A program made the position numbers and the translations under genes. The notes beneath the pieces were generated by a model, which saw nothing but the letters and a program-made list of their open reading frames with translations, was not told where the DNA came from and searched no databases. 32,834 bases of DNA from Klebsiella pneumoniae (GTDB lineage: Bacteria > Pseudomonadota > Gammaproteobacteria > Ga0077536): positions 1 through 32,834 of the forward strand of contig CAMAXW010000038.1 of the NCBI GenBank assembly GCA_945862315.1, given 5' to 3'. This document shows positions 1 through 8,694 of the stretch, piece after piece (the first letter of the stretch is position 1; each line of letters starts with the position of its first letter).

Positions 1-30
1 GTTGCGAGTCTTATACAGACAGGGACCACG

Positions 31-978
31 ATGAAATTCAAAGACTATTACGAGGTCATGGGTATTCAACGCGATGCAACCCAAGACGACATTAAGCGCG
101 TCTATCGCAAACTTGCGCGCAAGTATCACCCGGACGTCAGCAAGGAAACTGATGCCGAGGCACGCTTTAAGGAATTAGGCGAAGCCTATGAGGTGCTGAA
201 AGATCCCGAGAAACGTGTCGCCTATGACGAGCTGGGAGCCAACTGGAAAGGTGGGCAGGATTTCCGTCCCCCGCCCGGCTGGGACGATGGATTTGAATTT
301 CGCGGGCGCGGTGAGGGTGCCGGCTTTACTGACGAGAACAGCGATTTTTTTGAAACGCTTTTCGGACGTGCCAACGCCGGCGCAGGCCGCGCACAACGTG
401 GTGGTTTCCAGATGCAAGGTGAGGACCATCACGCCAAGGTGCTGATTGATTTGGAAGACGCCTACACCGGTCCCACACGCACCATCACCCTAAAAATGCC
501 GCAGGTGGACGCACAAGGCCATGTGGTTGCCAAAGAGCGCGTGTTAAACGTGGCCATACCCAAGGGAATTCGCGCTGGACAACATATTCGTCTGGCGGGT
601 CAGGGTGGTCCGGGCCTCGGCGCGGGGCGCGCCGGCGACCTTTACTTGCAGGTCGAGCTTCGACCACACCGTTTGTATCGCGCCGATGGTCGCGACATCT
701 ACCTCGATTTCCCCGTAGCCCCATGGGAAGCCGCGTTGGGAGCCAGTGTTCAAGCCCCCACGCCGGAGGGCACCGTGGGCCTGAAAATTCCACCCAAATC
801 TCGTGGCGGCACCAAGCTTCGCCTCAAAGGACGCGGCCTGCCCGGCAACCCGGCGGGCGATCTGTATGTGGTGTTGCAGATAGCGCTGCCACCCGCCGAA
901 ACGGATGCCGCAGTGAACGCCTACCGCAAGATGGCCGAGGATCTCCCCTTCGATCCGCGTGCCGAGATGGGAGTCTAG
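31..978 (+). CDS. cbpA: Curved DNA-binding protein CbpA, DnaJ-type co-chaperone
   Basis: This is a DnaJ-family co-chaperone of 315 aa. An N-terminal J domain (about residues 5-70) carries the HPD tripeptide at 33-35, which stimulates DnaK ATPase. A glycine/aromatic-rich linker follows (about 75-130), then two beta-sandwich substrate-binding domains. The cysteine-rich zinc-finger region of true DnaJ is absent, which points to CbpA rather than DnaJ. The ATG at 31 is preceded by an AGGGA ribosome-binding site. The gene is followed after 4 nt by cbpM, whose product inhibits CbpA in known systems, so the two form a functional pair. CbpA of E. coli also binds curved DNA; that activity is inferred here from family membership only. 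Confidence 0.93.
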   Translation: MKFKDYYEVMGIQRDATQDDIKRVYRKLARKYHPDVSKETDAEARFKELGEAYEVLKDPEKRVAYDELGANWKGGQDFRPPPGWDDGFEFRGRGEGAGFTDENSDFFETLFGRANAGAGRAQRGGFQMQGEDHHAKVLIDLEDAYTGPTRTITLKMPQVDAQGHVVAKERVLNVAIPKGIRAGQHIRLAGQGGPGLGAGRAGDLYLQVELRPHRLYRADGRDIYLDFPVAPWEAALGASVQAPTPEGTVGLKIPPKSRGGTKLRLKGRGLPGNPAGDLYVVLQIALPPAETDAAVNAYRKMAEDLPFDPRAEMGV

Positions 979-982
979 TCGC

Positions 983-1303
983 ATGACCAGCAATGACCCG
1001 CAGACAAACCCAGTCATCTGTATTTTCGAAGATCAGATTGAGTTAACCATTGACGATCTGTGCCGCGCCTGCGCGGTCCAAACTCAAACCATCATAGAAC
1101 TGGTGGAAGAAGGCGTGCTGGAAACGGCCGGTCCTTCACCACAGGACTGGCGCTTTGGCGGCGACAATCTCCGACGTGCCCGCGTGGCCTTGCGCTTGCA
1201 GCAGGATCTGGGCGTGAATCCGGCGGGTGCGGCACTTATTCTTCAACTCATGCAAGAAATTGACGCCTTGCGCTCGCGGCTGCATGCGCTGGGTGAGTAC
1301 TGA
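983..1303 (+). CDS. cbpM: Chaperone modulator CbpM
   Basis: This 106-aa protein matches the CbpM family of small MerR-like helix-turn-helix proteins that bind the J domain of CbpA and block its stimulation of DnaK. A helix-turn-helix-like stretch (about residues 17-45, including DDLCRACAVQ) is followed by a helical C-terminus with leucines and glutamines. The start was placed at the ATG at 983, 4 nt after the cbpA stop. The frame stays open upstream, but only as an overlap inside cbpA. Position directly behind cbpA is the strongest evidence. No terminator with a T-tract is visible downstream. Confidence 0.88.
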   Translation: MTSNDPQTNPVICIFEDQIELTIDDLCRACAVQTQTIIELVEEGVLETAGPSPQDWRFGGDNLRRARVALRLQQDLGVNPAGAALILQLMQEIDALRSRLHALGEY

Positions 1304-1784
1304 TGCCTACGCCGCAAAAATCGTTGAGGCGCAGTGATATTAGCCCAGCGATTGTGCTTCATTAAACGGGCTTAAGCGGGCGAACCCGGCTAGCCGACGG
1401 GGGCGCGCGCAGGCTAAAACCTGGGTCTATGGGGCCGGTTTTCCCGAGGCAGATAACACCACGGCCATCGGGCCTGATCTTCGGCCAGACTGAACGAGAT
1501 GCCGCCTGAGTGTTGTGTGCCTGCTCTTTGGGTTGTCCAGCCATTTAGCCTCCAGCAGGGGGAGGTCGGGCACTCAACCGTCCGACCCTCGGCTTTCTGT
1601 GGTGGAGCCGAGTACGCACTAAGACCCTAACGCCCTTAGGAAGCCCCAGTTTGCCTTTGTGAGCGACCAGCGGTCTCTCCCACTCAATGGGCGCCGAGGG
1701 CTCTGCGTCGGTTGTTTCGAACGGTATTTCCGGGCAATAACCGTCGCTGGCGCGGCTGGCCCTGGTGGTCGGAGAAAGGAGAAA
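1304..1784. other. Gene-free, hairpin-rich intergenic region
   Basis: No credible protein gene lies in these roughly 480 bases, but the DNA is dense in inverted repeats. AGGCA 1447-1451 pairs with TGCCT 1518-1522, AACAC 1455-1459 with GTGTT 1510-1514, and GGCCATC 1463-1469 with GATGCC 1498-1503 (one bulge); the three nest into one rod. Further stems are 1564-1569 with 1582-1587, 1588-1594 with 1606-1612 (perfect 7 bp), 1626-1630 with 1636-1640, and 1722-1728 with 1736-1743 (one bulge). This is compatible with a structured RNA on either strand. I could not match it to RNase P, tmRNA, 6S or SRP RNA landmarks, and I see no clear promoter or terminator. Confidence 0.45.
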
Positions 1785-1861
<77 letters not shown>

Positions 1862-1882
1862 GTATTTTTTAGCGTTTGAACA

Positions 1883-1907
1883 CCGCGCCGCAGCTTAGGC
1901 GGCGCGG
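1883..1907 (-). terminator. GC-rich hairpin between rpoD and tRNA-Ile2
   Basis: A perfect 9-bp stem (1883-1891 with 1899-1907) closes a 7-nt loop just after the rpoD stop and 21 nt before the tRNA 5' end. On the minus strand no T-run follows, so it is not a standard intrinsic terminator. It may act as a 3'-end stabiliser or processing signal separating the mRNA from the tRNA. Confidence 0.4.
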
Positions 1908-1917
1908 GCCAAGTGAC

Positions 1918-3777
1918 CTAGTCGAGGAAGGTTCGCAGACGTTCAGAACGCGAAGGGTGGCGCAGTTTGCGCAGGGCCTTGGCTTCTATCTGGCGAATTC
2001 GCTCACGCGTGACGTCGAACTGCTTGCCCACTTCCTCTAGCGTGTGGTCGGTGTTCATGTCGATCCCGAAGCGCATGCGTAAGACTTTGGCTTCGCGTGG
2101 CGTGAGCCCCTCTAATACCTCGCGCGTGGCACGACACAGACCTTCAAAGGTGGCTGAGTCGACCGGCGCTTGAATATTTGCGTCTTCGATGAAATCGCCT
2201 AAGTGGGAATCCTCGTCATCCCCGATAGGAGTCTCCATGGAGATCGGCTCTTTCGCAATTTTTAGCACCTTGCGGATTTTATCTTCCGGCATTTCCATGC
2301 GCTGGGAGAGTTCTTCGGGCGTCGGTTCGCGCCCCTTCTCCTGCAGGATTTGGCGCGACACGCGATTGAGCTTATTGATCGTCTCGATCATGTGCACCGG
2401 GATTCGAATGGTGCGCGCCTGGTCGGCAATGGACCGGGTAATCGCTTGCCGAATCCACCAAGTCGCGTAGGTGGAGAATTTATAACCGCGGCGATATTCA
2501 AATTTATCCACCGCCTTCATCAGGCCAATATTGCCTTCTTGGATGAGGTCGAGGAACAGCAGGCCGCGATTGGTGTATTTCTTGGCGATGGAAATAACCA
2601 AACGCAGATTGGCCTCCACCATTTCTTTCTTAGCCCGCCGCGCTTTCGCTTCACCGGTCGACATCCGGCGGTTGATTTCTTTAATTTCCGCCAGCGTGAC
2701 GCCCGCGTTTTCGGCAATTTTTGTCAAAGCCTCTAAGGCACTGTCGATCTCAGGCGCGCGGTCTTTAATGGCGGCGAGATAAGGTTTTTTCTTACGGCTA
2801 AGCGTTTTGAGCCACGTTGCGTCCAGCTCGGCATCGCCAAAAACTTCTAGAAAATCTTTGCGGGGCATTTGGCACTGCCGCAAGCAGATTTCTTGGATGG
2901 CCCGCTCGTTGATGCGGATTTCTTTGACCACCCGACGCACGATATCGCCCAGCTGCTCCGAGACCCGGGGCAGCAGTTTGAATGCTAGGAATTTTTCCTG
3001 CAGCTCCTTACGAGCTTCGTCTGTCTTGGCGTGGCCACGGCCATTTTTCTTGGCGAGCGTCTGCACTTTTTTGTACAGCCGGCGGTATTCCTCAAAACGC
3101 AGCTTGACTTCTTCTGGGTCGAGCTGGTTAGGAATGGGATCGGCTTCTTCGGTGGTTTCTTCGCCGTCTTCGGTGCCAGCGGCGGCCTCGACTTCGACTG
3201 GTAGCACCAGTTCTTCGCGGGGCTCTGGGGCTTCTTCATGCAGGTTGATGAAGCCGCTGATCAATTCCGAGATTTTAATTTCGCCGCGGTCGGATTGGTC
3301 GTAGCGAAAGAGGAATTGGTCGCAGACGGCCGGGAAATCGGTCATTGCGGAGAGCACTTGGTTCAGGCCTTCCTCAATGCGCTTGGCGATTTTGATTTCG
3401 CCCTCGCGGGTCAGGAGGTCAACCGTGCCCATTTCGCGCATGTACATGCGCACGGGATCGGTGGTGCGGCCAAATTCGGTGTCGACCGCCGCAATGGCAG
3501 CCGCGGCTTCTTCTGCCGCTTCTTCATCGACGTCGTTTTCGTTGAGCAAAAGGGTGTCGGTGTCAGGTGCCGTTTCATGCACCATGATGCCCATTTCGTT
3601 CATCATGTTGATGATGTCTTCGATCTGTTCGGGATCGACGATGTCATCAGGGAGGTGATCATTCACCTCGTGATAGGTCAGAAAACCCTGTTCTTTGCCC
3701 TTGGCAATGAGCCGTTTGAGTTGCGATTGCTCGTCATTGGATTCCAAGTCTTCAGCGGGGGGATGTCCATTAGCCAT
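1918..3777 (-). CDS. rpoD: RNA polymerase sigma factor RpoD (sigma-70)
   Basis: This is the 619-aa housekeeping sigma factor that directs core RNA polymerase to -10/-35 promoters. Visible parts are an N-terminal region 1.1, region 1.2 ([18 protein letters not shown]), a long acidic non-conserved insert typical of proteobacterial RpoD, region 2 with the -10 recognition helix around W440-W441 ([15 protein letters not shown]), region 3, and region 4 ending in a helix-turn-helix ([20 protein letters not shown]). The start was set at the ATG at 3775-3777 (protein begins MANGHPP), which has AGAGGT upstream. The frame is open 15 codons further, but without family similarity. It lies downstream of dnaG, as in the classical macromolecular-synthesis operon, and the tRNA follows. 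Confidence 0.97.
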   Translation of the reverse strand: MANGHPPAEDLESNDEQSQLKRLIAKGKEQGFLTYHEVNDHLPDDIVDPEQIEDIINMMNEMGIMVHETAPDTDTLLLNENDVDEEAAEEAAAAIAAVDTEFGRTTDPVRMYMREMGTVDLLTREGEIKIAKRIEEGLNQVLSAMTDFPAVCDQFLFRYDQSDRGEIKISELISGFINLHEEAPEPREELVLPVEVEAAAGTEDGEETTEEADPIPNQLDPEEVKLRFEEYRRLYKKVQTLAKKNGRGHAKTDEARKELQEKFLAFKLLPRVSEQLGDIVRRVVKEIRINERAIQEICLRQCQMPRKDFLEVFGDAELDATWLKTLSRKKKPYLAAIKDRAPEIDSALEALTKIAENAGVTLAEIKEINRRMSTGEAKARRAKKEMVEANLRLVISIAKKYTNRGLLFLDLIQEGNIGLMKAVDKFEYRRGYKFSTYATWWIRQAITRSIADQARTIRIPVHMIETINKLNRVSRQILQEKGREPTPEELSQRMEMPEDKIRKVLKIAKEPISMETPIGDDEDSHLGDFIEDANIQAPVDSATFEGLCRATREVLEGLTPREAKVLRMRFGIDMNTDHTLEEVGKQFDVTRERIRQIEAKALRKLRHPSRSERLRTFLD

Positions 3778-3954
3778 GGTCAAAAGTCTACCTCTGGTCT
3801 GCCGTCGAAAGTTGAATGTCACCCTTACACACCACCATGCTGGAGGGCCTTTGGCTGACTTGGAGTCGGGCGTGGCGTCGAAGTTTCGACCGGTCGGGCA
3901 AAATGACTCGCGATATTAGCCCAATCCGTTCCATTCCGCAGCCCCGCTGTCAGC

Positions 3955-5691
3955 TTAAACGCCCGGCGCGCCCGGCAGTTCGTGGTCGACCCCGCTTAAT
4001 CGGGATTTTTCACTCACCAAACGCCGATAACGTTGGCGTTGACGTTGTTTCAGCAGCTGTTCAATGGCGCCGCTGAATTCTGCTTCCCATTGCGTTTCGT
4101 CGAGCAACATCGGTAACCCCAACACCTCTTCCAGTAGCGGCCATAGTGGACTATCCCGCAGGCTTTCTAGCAAGGTCCCAACTTGGGCTGAAGGATTCGC
4201 CGTCAGGCGCTCCAACAAGGTGAATAAGAGGGCGGCTTCGTCGCTGAGGGCGACGTCGATGGCCGGTAAATCCCGCGCCAGCGGGGCGAGGCTTGGTTGA
4301 CGAACCAACAAACTGATGGCGCGGCGCAACAGTGAGGGAACGCGGCCGGCCTGCGGTGCCGCCCGTGATGGCGACGTCCGTGGGGGCGACGGATTGGTGG
4401 GGGGCGAAAAAGACGGTGATTGGCCCATTTGCACGCGGGTTTGCGCCAGTTTCTCGAGATGCTGAATGAGCAGTTGGCGGAACGGGCCCACGGGCACCTT
4501 GCCAATGAGAGGACGCGCCAGCGCGATGAGCTGCGCACGACCGTCGAGGCTGCTGGTGTCTGCGCGGGCCGCTAGCTGGTCGAACAGAAAAGTTGATAAC
4601 GGGGTGATGTGCGCCGGTGATTCAAACCGCGCCGCGCCTTCGCTGCGCACGAGACTGTCCGGATCTTGTCCCTGCGGCAGAAACAGAAAGCCGGCTTTGC
4701 GGCCCTCCAGCAGTAAGGGGAGCACCGTTTCCAAGGCCCGCCATGCGGCGCGGCGACCGGCATTATCGCCATCGAAGCAGAACACAATTTCTGCAACATG
4801 CCGGAAGATCAACTCCAATTGTTCCCCGGTGGTCGCCGTGCCCAGAGTTGCCACGGCGTTGTTCACGCGATGCTGGGCGAGTGCCACGACGTCCATATAA
4901 CCTTCCACCACGAGCACGCGCTCGGGTCGGTGGCCATGTTTCAGCACGTAATGCAGCCCGTAGAGCTCTTGGCGCTTGCGAAAAATTGGGGTTTCGGGTG
5001 AATTAAGGTATTTGGGTTCGCCTGCATCGATGATGCGGCCACCCAAGCCGACACAGCGTCCCCGACGGTCGAGGATGGGGAAAATGATGCGGTCGCGAAA
5101 GCGATCGTAAAACGTCCCGTTATCGCGCGGGACCGCCAGACCGGCGTCCACCAGCTGCGCTCTACGTGCGGCGTCCACCCCCAGCTGATTGACCAAAGTC
5201 TCCCAGCCAGCGGGGGCGTACCCGAGCCCAAAGGTCTTCGCCACCGCGCCCGTGAGGCCGCGTCTCTTGAGGTATTCCACGGCCCGTTCTTTGGTGGGGT
5301 GTTCGCGCAGCAGGCGGGCATAACAGGCCTGTGCGGCCGTCATTAATTCGTAGAGCGGGGTGTAATTAGCAGTGGGGCCTGGACCTTCGCTTTCATACTG
5401 CACCGCGAGGTGCAGACCACCGGCCAGATCTTCCACGGCTTCTACAAAGCCGAGGCTGTCGTGATTCATCAGAAAGCCAATGGCCGACCCGTGCGCGCCG
5501 CAACCAAAGCAATGATAAAACTGCTTCTCTGGGCTGACAGTAAACGAGGGGGTTTTTTCGTTGTGAAATGGGCAGAGGCCTTGGAAGTCTCGGCCTGCCT
5601 TCTTTAACGTGACGGTGCGGCCCACGACCTCCACGATATCCGCTCGGGAGAGCAGATCATCAATAAAGGATTGAGCAATTTTTCCCGCCAA
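3955..5691 (-). CDS. dnaG: DNA primase DnaG
   Basis: DnaG synthesises RNA primers at the replication fork. The 578-aa protein has the N-terminal CHC2 zinc ribbon (C40, H43, C61, C64), the primase core and a TOPRIM domain with the catalytic glutamate E263 in EGYMD and an acidic FCFDGDNAGRR motif. A proline/serine-rich linker follows, then a C-terminal helicase-binding domain. Length is close to E. coli DnaG (581 aa). The start codon is TTG (5689-5691): no ATG is available before the zinc ribbon, and AGAGGTG sits about 5 nt upstream of the TTG. A weak start would fit the low DnaG levels known for this operon elsewhere. It lies between yqeY and rpoD. Confidence 0.96.
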   Translation of the reverse strand: MAGKIAQSFIDDLLSRADIVEVVGRTVTLKKAGRDFQGLCPFHNEKTPSFTVSPEKQFYHCFGCGAHGSAIGFLMNHDSLGFVEAVEDLAGGLHLAVQYESEGPGPTANYTPLYELMTAAQACYARLLREHPTKERAVEYLKRRGLTGAVAKTFGLGYAPAGWETLVNQLGVDAARRAQLVDAGLAVPRDNGTFYDRFRDRIIFPILDRRGRCVGLGGRIIDAGEPKYLNSPETPIFRKRQELYGLHYVLKHGHRPERVLVVEGYMDVVALAQHRVNNAVATLGTATTGEQLELIFRHVAEIVFCFDGDNAGRRAAWRALETVLPLLLEGRKAGFLFLPQGQDPDSLVRSEGAARFESPAHITPLSTFLFDQLAARADTSSLDGRAQLIALARPLIGKVPVGPFRQLLIQHLEKLAQTRVQMGQSPSFSPPTNPSPPRTSPSRAAPQAGRVPSLLRRAISLLVRQPSLAPLARDLPAIDVALSDEAALLFTLLERLTANPSAQVGTLLESLRDSPLWPLLEEVLGLPMLLDETQWEAEFSGAIEQLLKQRQRQRYRRLVSEKSRLSGVDHELPGAPGV

Positions 5692-5804
5692 GTCAGCACC
5701 TCTGAGACTGCACTATGCGCCTCACCGGGCTAGATTCTACCGTGCAAACGGCGAGTGGCGTTGGATTTACCCGGCTGGGTCGGTGGCCACAGGCCGGCGC
5801 GAAA

Positions 5805-6257
5805 TCAGCCGCCGAGGAGCTGTTTTACCTTGGCACTGACGAGGCTTAGGTCGGCACGACCCATCAGCTGGGGGCGTAGCGCGTTCATCACTTTGCCCAT
5901 GTCTTTGAGGGTGACCGCAGCTACCGTTTGCAGCGCCGCCGCAATGAGGGCGGCGATTTCGGCTTCGTCGAGCGGCGTCGGCAGGTATTGTTCGACGATG
6001 GCGAGTTCAGCGCGCTCTTTGGCCGCCAGGTCCACACGCCCGGCGCCCTCAAACTGCGCGATAGACTCGCGGCGCTGGTTGGTCATTTTGGTGAGGATAG
6101 CGATGACGTGGGTGTCATCTACCTCCAGCCGGGTGTCGATTTCCTGCTGTTTTAATGCCGCCATCATGAACCGCAAGGTGATGAGGCGAGTTTTTTCGCC
6201 CCCCTTCATTGCGGAGGTGATGTCAGCGCTAAGGCGTTCTTTTAGGCCACAAGCCAT
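5805..6257 (-). CDS. yqeY: GatB/YqeY domain-containing protein
   Basis: This 150-aa protein matches the YqeY family. It is almost wholly helical and resembles the tail domain of the amidotransferase subunit GatB, but is encoded alone. Recognisable segments are the N-terminal LKERLSADITSAMKGGEKTR and a central VEQYLPTPLDEAEI. Its biochemical role is not settled; the tRNA-binding link is inferred from the GatB tail. The rpsU-yqeY-dnaG-rpoD order is common in bacteria and supports the call. No strong ribosome-binding site precedes the ATG; the gene starts 42 nt after the rpsU stop, consistent with co-transcription. Confidence 0.93.
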   Translation of the reverse strand: MACGLKERLSADITSAMKGGEKTRLITLRFMMAALKQQEIDTRLEVDDTHVIAILTKMTNQRRESIAQFEGAGRVDLAAKERAELAIVEQYLPTPLDEAEIAALIAAALQTVAAVTLKDMGKVMNALRPQLMGRADLSLVSAKVKQLLGG

Positions 6258-6299
6258 GTGCGTGTTGCGTTGACGGAGCGAGTCCGTCGTTAGCGCCGG

Positions 6300-6515
6300 C
6301 TAGTAGTTGCGGACGCGCCGCGCCAATTGGCGGGAGGCCTTTTTCTGCCATCGCTTTACGGCTGCTGCCGCTTTACGCTTGCGCTCTTGCGTGGGCTTTT
6401 CGTAGAACTCACGCTTGTGAACTTCGGCGAGAACGCCGGCTTTCTCACAGGAGCGCTTAAAGCGGCGCATGGCGACATCGAAGGGTTCGTTTTCGCGGAC
6501 TCGGACTGAAGGCAT
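6300..6515 (-). CDS. rpsU: 30S ribosomal protein bS21
   Basis: This is the complete 71-aa small-subunit protein bS21, needed for initiation on natural mRNAs. It begins [20 protein letters not shown] and ends in the usual lysine/arginine-rich helix ([20 protein letters not shown]), exactly the family length. It heads the minus-strand block rpsU-yqeY-dnaG-rpoD-tRNA. The 72-nt gap to the divergent tsaD must hold its promoter, but I see no convincing -10/-35 pair. The leader has GAGAAG about 8 nt before the ATG inside a small potential hairpin (GAGA/TCTC), which might tune translation; that is speculation. Confidence 0.97.
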   Translation of the reverse strand: MPSVRVRENEPFDVAMRRFKRSCEKAGVLAEVHKREFYEKPTQERKRKAAAAVKRWQKKASRQLARRVRNY

Positions 6516-6587
6516 AGAGACGTCTTCTCGCAGGTTGGGCTTTAGGCTATTGATCCAGACCCGAAACTTTAACGAGCACAGCTACGA

Positions 6588-7634
6588 ATGTCCATCGGCA
6601 AACCAAATTCATCTTCTTTCAGGGTGCTCGGCATCGAAACCTCTTGTGACGAAACGGGGGTTGCGCTCTACGATTTAGAGCGTGGACTGCTGGCCCACGA
6701 GCTATTTAGTCAGGTCGACATGCACCGTGTGTATGGCGGCGTGGTGCCGGAGTTGGCCTCGCGCGACCACGTGCGTCGCGTGGTGCCGCTCACCCGGACG
6801 GTGCTGCGAGCGGCTGGCGTGACGCTGGCGGAACTCTCGGGCATTGCCTACACCGCAGGCCCAGGGCTGATTGGCGCGTTATTGGTGGGGGCGGGGGTTG
6901 CGCAGGGACTGGCGGTGGGTTTGGGGTTGCCCGCCATCGGCGTTCACCATATGGAAGCCCATTTGTTGGCCCCACAACTCGAGCCTAATCCCCCGGCTTT
7001 TCCGTTTTTGGCGTTGCTAGTGTCTGGTGGGCACACGCTATTGGTGGATGTGGAGGGGCTAGGGCGATATCGCGTGCTCGGCGAATCGCTGGACGATGCG
7101 GCAGGCGAGGCTTTCGATAAGACCGCCAAGCTGCTGGGCCTTAACTATCCCGGGGGGCCGGCCGTGGAAGTGCTGGCGCGGCGCGGTGATCCGGGACGTT
7201 TCCGTTTTCCGCGACCCATGACCGATCGTCCGGGCCTCGATTTCAGCTTCAGTGGTCTCAAAACCTATACCGCAACCACCGTACGCGCACACGCCGACGA
7301 TCCGGGTGCTGGGGCCGACATCGCGCGGGCGTTCTCGGACGCCGTGGTGGATACGTTCGTTATTAAATGCCGGCGTGCGTTAAAGCAAACCGGACGGGCC
7401 ACGCTAGTCGTGGCCGGGGGGGTGAGCGCCAATCGTGCGCTGCGCGCCGGTTTGGACACGCTGGGTCAAGCGCTAGCCGTGCGGGTGTGTTACCCCGCGC
7501 TAGAGTTCTGTACCGATAATGGCGCGATGGTGGCCTACGCGGGCTGCTTGCGTCTGGCGGCCGGCGCGCGCGATGACAGTGGGTTTGCGGTGAGGCCGCG
7601 CTGGTCGTTGGAGGAATTAGTGGCGCCTGCGTGA
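6588..7634 (+). CDS. tsaD: tRNA N6-adenosine threonylcarbamoyltransferase TsaD
   Basis: TsaD transfers the threonylcarbamoyl group from TC-AMP to A37 of ANN-decoding tRNAs (with TsaB and TsaE). The 348-aa ASKHA-fold protein shows [11 protein letters not shown] near the N-terminus, the metal-binding HMEAH motif (H121, H125), the conserved FSFSGLKT segment and [12 protein letters not shown]. The ATG at 6588 gives about 11 residues before the usual first strand and lacks a strong ribosome-binding site. The GTG at 6624 would be nearer the family start but has no spaced Shine-Dalgarno either, so the exact start is uncertain. It is divergent from rpsU, a conserved pairing, and its stop lies 3 bp from the convergent plsY stop. 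Confidence 0.96.
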   Translation: MSIGKPNSSSFRVLGIETSCDETGVALYDLERGLLAHELFSQVDMHRVYGGVVPELASRDHVRRVVPLTRTVLRAAGVTLAELSGIAYTAGPGLIGALLVGAGVAQGLAVGLGLPAIGVHHMEAHLLAPQLEPNPPAFPFLALLVSGGHTLLVDVEGLGRYRVLGESLDDAAGEAFDKTAKLLGLNYPGGPAVEVLARRGDPGRFRFPRPMTDRPGLDFSFSGLKTYTATTVRAHADDPGAGADIARAFSDAVVDTFVIKCRRALKQTGRATLVVAGGVSANRALRAGLDTLGQALAVRVCYPALEFCTDNGAMVAYAGCLRLAAGARDDSGFAVRPRWSLEELVAPA

Positions 7635-7637
7635 GCC

Positions 7638-8234
7638 TCAGACTTTGGGCTTGCCAATGCGGCTTTCAGTGCCGGCTATTAGACGGCCGATATTCGCCCG
7701 ATGACGCCAAAAAATGGCGCTCGCCATGATGACCAGTGCTCCTGTGATGGCGCCGGGTAGTCCCAGCGCGAGGCCCACCAAGGGTGCCGCCGCCGTGGCC
7801 AGCAGTGCGGCCAGCGAGGAGTAGCGAAAAATCGCCGCGGTGGTCAGCCATATTCCGCAGAAGGCCGCCCCCATGAGTGGGGCCAGGGCGAACAGCACGC
7901 CGGTAAAAGTGGCCACGCCCTTGCCGCCACGAAACCCGAAAAAGACGGGAAACAAATGCCCCAGAAACGCCGCGCAAGCGCAGCCGCCCACCACCCACGG
8001 CGCGAGATCAAAGTATTTGGCTAAGAGCACCGGCACCACGCCTTTGGCGATATCGCCCAGCAGCGTGGCGGCCGCCGCAGCCTTCCCCGCACTGCGCAGT
8101 ACATTGGTGGCGCCGGGGTTGCCTGAGCCCGACTCGCGTGGGTCTGGCGCGCCGATGACACGGCAGATCAGGACCGCCGATGACAGCGACCCCACCAGAT
8201 AGCTCGCCAACACTAAGCCTAGGGATAAAAGCAT
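7638..8234 (-). CDS. plsY: Glycerol-3-phosphate acyltransferase PlsY
   Basis: PlsY is an inner-membrane enzyme that acylates glycerol-3-phosphate from acyl-phosphate to give lysophosphatidic acid, the first step of phospholipid synthesis. The 198-aa protein has several hydrophobic segments and the family signatures SGNPGATNVLR and GHLFPVFFGFRGGKGVAT. The chosen start (ATG 8232-8234, protein MLLSLGLVLASYLVGS) places the first membrane helix at the N-terminus as in relatives. An in-frame ATG at 8274-8276 would add 14 residues, but it coincides with the transcription start expected from the promoter at 8282-8310. It is convergent with tsaD (3 bp apart). Confidence 0.94.
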   Translation of the reverse strand: MLLSLGLVLASYLVGSLSSAVLICRVIGAPDPRESGSGNPGATNVLRSAGKAAAAATLLGDIAKGVVPVLLAKYFDLAPWVVGGCACAAFLGHLFPVFFGFRGGKGVATFTGVLFALAPLMGAAFCGIWLTTAAIFRYSSLAALLATAAAPLVGLALGLPGAITGALVIMASAIFWRHRANIGRLIAGTESRIGKPKV

Positions 8235-8281
8235 TGGGACTCGCAAATTTGATAATGGCCGGCCTAGCGCCGACATTCATC

Positions 8282-8310
8282 GTTATACTTCCGAACACTA
8301 CACAAGCCAA
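8282..8310 (-). promoter_or_regulatory. Sigma-70-type promoter for plsY
   Basis: On the minus strand TTGGCT (8305-8310) is followed by exactly 17 nt and TATAAC (8282-8287): 4/6 and 5/6 matches to consensus. The predicted start is near 8275, leaving a leader of about 40 nt before the preferred plsY ATG. The -10 overlaps a TATACT on the opposite strand that could serve folB, but that one lacks a good -35. Confidence 0.45.
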
Positions 8311-8334
8311 TTGCGGCGACTCAGGGAACCGGCG

Positions 8335-8694
8335 ATGGATATTGTTTTTCTACACGGATTGCGCGTGGATACCGTGATCGGCATTTGGGACTGGGAACGC
8401 CAGTTCAAGCAAACTTTGGTGATCGACTTAGACCTTGGCACCGACATCACGCCGGCGGCGCGCAGCGATGCCATCCACGACACGCTGGACTACAAATCGG
8501 TGTCCAAACGCGTGGCGTACTTGGTGGAAAACGGCGGGTTTTTATTGGTGGAAGCGCTGGCAGAAAACATCACCAGCACGTTGTTTGCCGAGTTCGCCGT
8601 GAGTTGGATACGGCTACGGATCAACAAGAAATCTGCGCTGCGCCAAGTGCGCGACGTGGGCATTCTGATCGAGCGTACGCGCCCTACCGCATGA
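8335..8694 (+). CDS. folB: Dihydroneopterin aldolase FolB
   Basis: FolB cleaves 7,8-dihydroneopterin to 6-hydroxymethyl-dihydropterin plus glycolaldehyde in folate synthesis. The 119-aa protein begins MDIVFLHGLRVDTVIGIWDWER, cited here only as its recognisable first strand and the conserved GIWDWE turn; it ends with the SALRQVRDVGI strand typical of the family. The ATG at 8335 has AGGGA 8 nt upstream; an open TTG eight codons earlier has none. The stop overlaps the folK start by 4 nt (ATGA), so the two are translationally coupled and their products act in consecutive steps. Confidence 0.94.
   Translation: MDIVFLHGLRVDTVIGIWDWERQFKQTLVIDLDLGTDITPAARSDAIHDTLDYKSVSKRVAYLVENGGFLLVEALAENITSTLFAEFAVSWIRLRINKKSALRQVRDVGILIERTRPTA

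Noticed and set aside
1304-1784. RNase P, tmRNA, 6S or SRP RNA in the structured gap
   Set aside because: I looked for the GAGGAAAGTCC core and the CCGG helix of RNase P, the tRNA-like ends and tag of tmRNA, the 6S central bubble region and the SRP GGAAG core; none is present convincingly on either strand.
2807-3858. Long plus-strand frames opposite rpoD (165 and 206 codons)
   Set aside because: They are mirror frames of a GC-rich coding gene, with low-complexity serine/arginine or valine/phenylalanine composition and no recognisable motif.
5755-6273. 172-codon plus-strand frame opposite yqeY
   Set aside because: It is antisense to a recognised family member and has an arginine/serine-rich composition without motifs.
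8274-8276. Upstream ATG as the plsY start
   Set aside because: It coincides with the transcription start expected from the promoter at 8282-8310, and the added 14 residues are not typical of PlsY.
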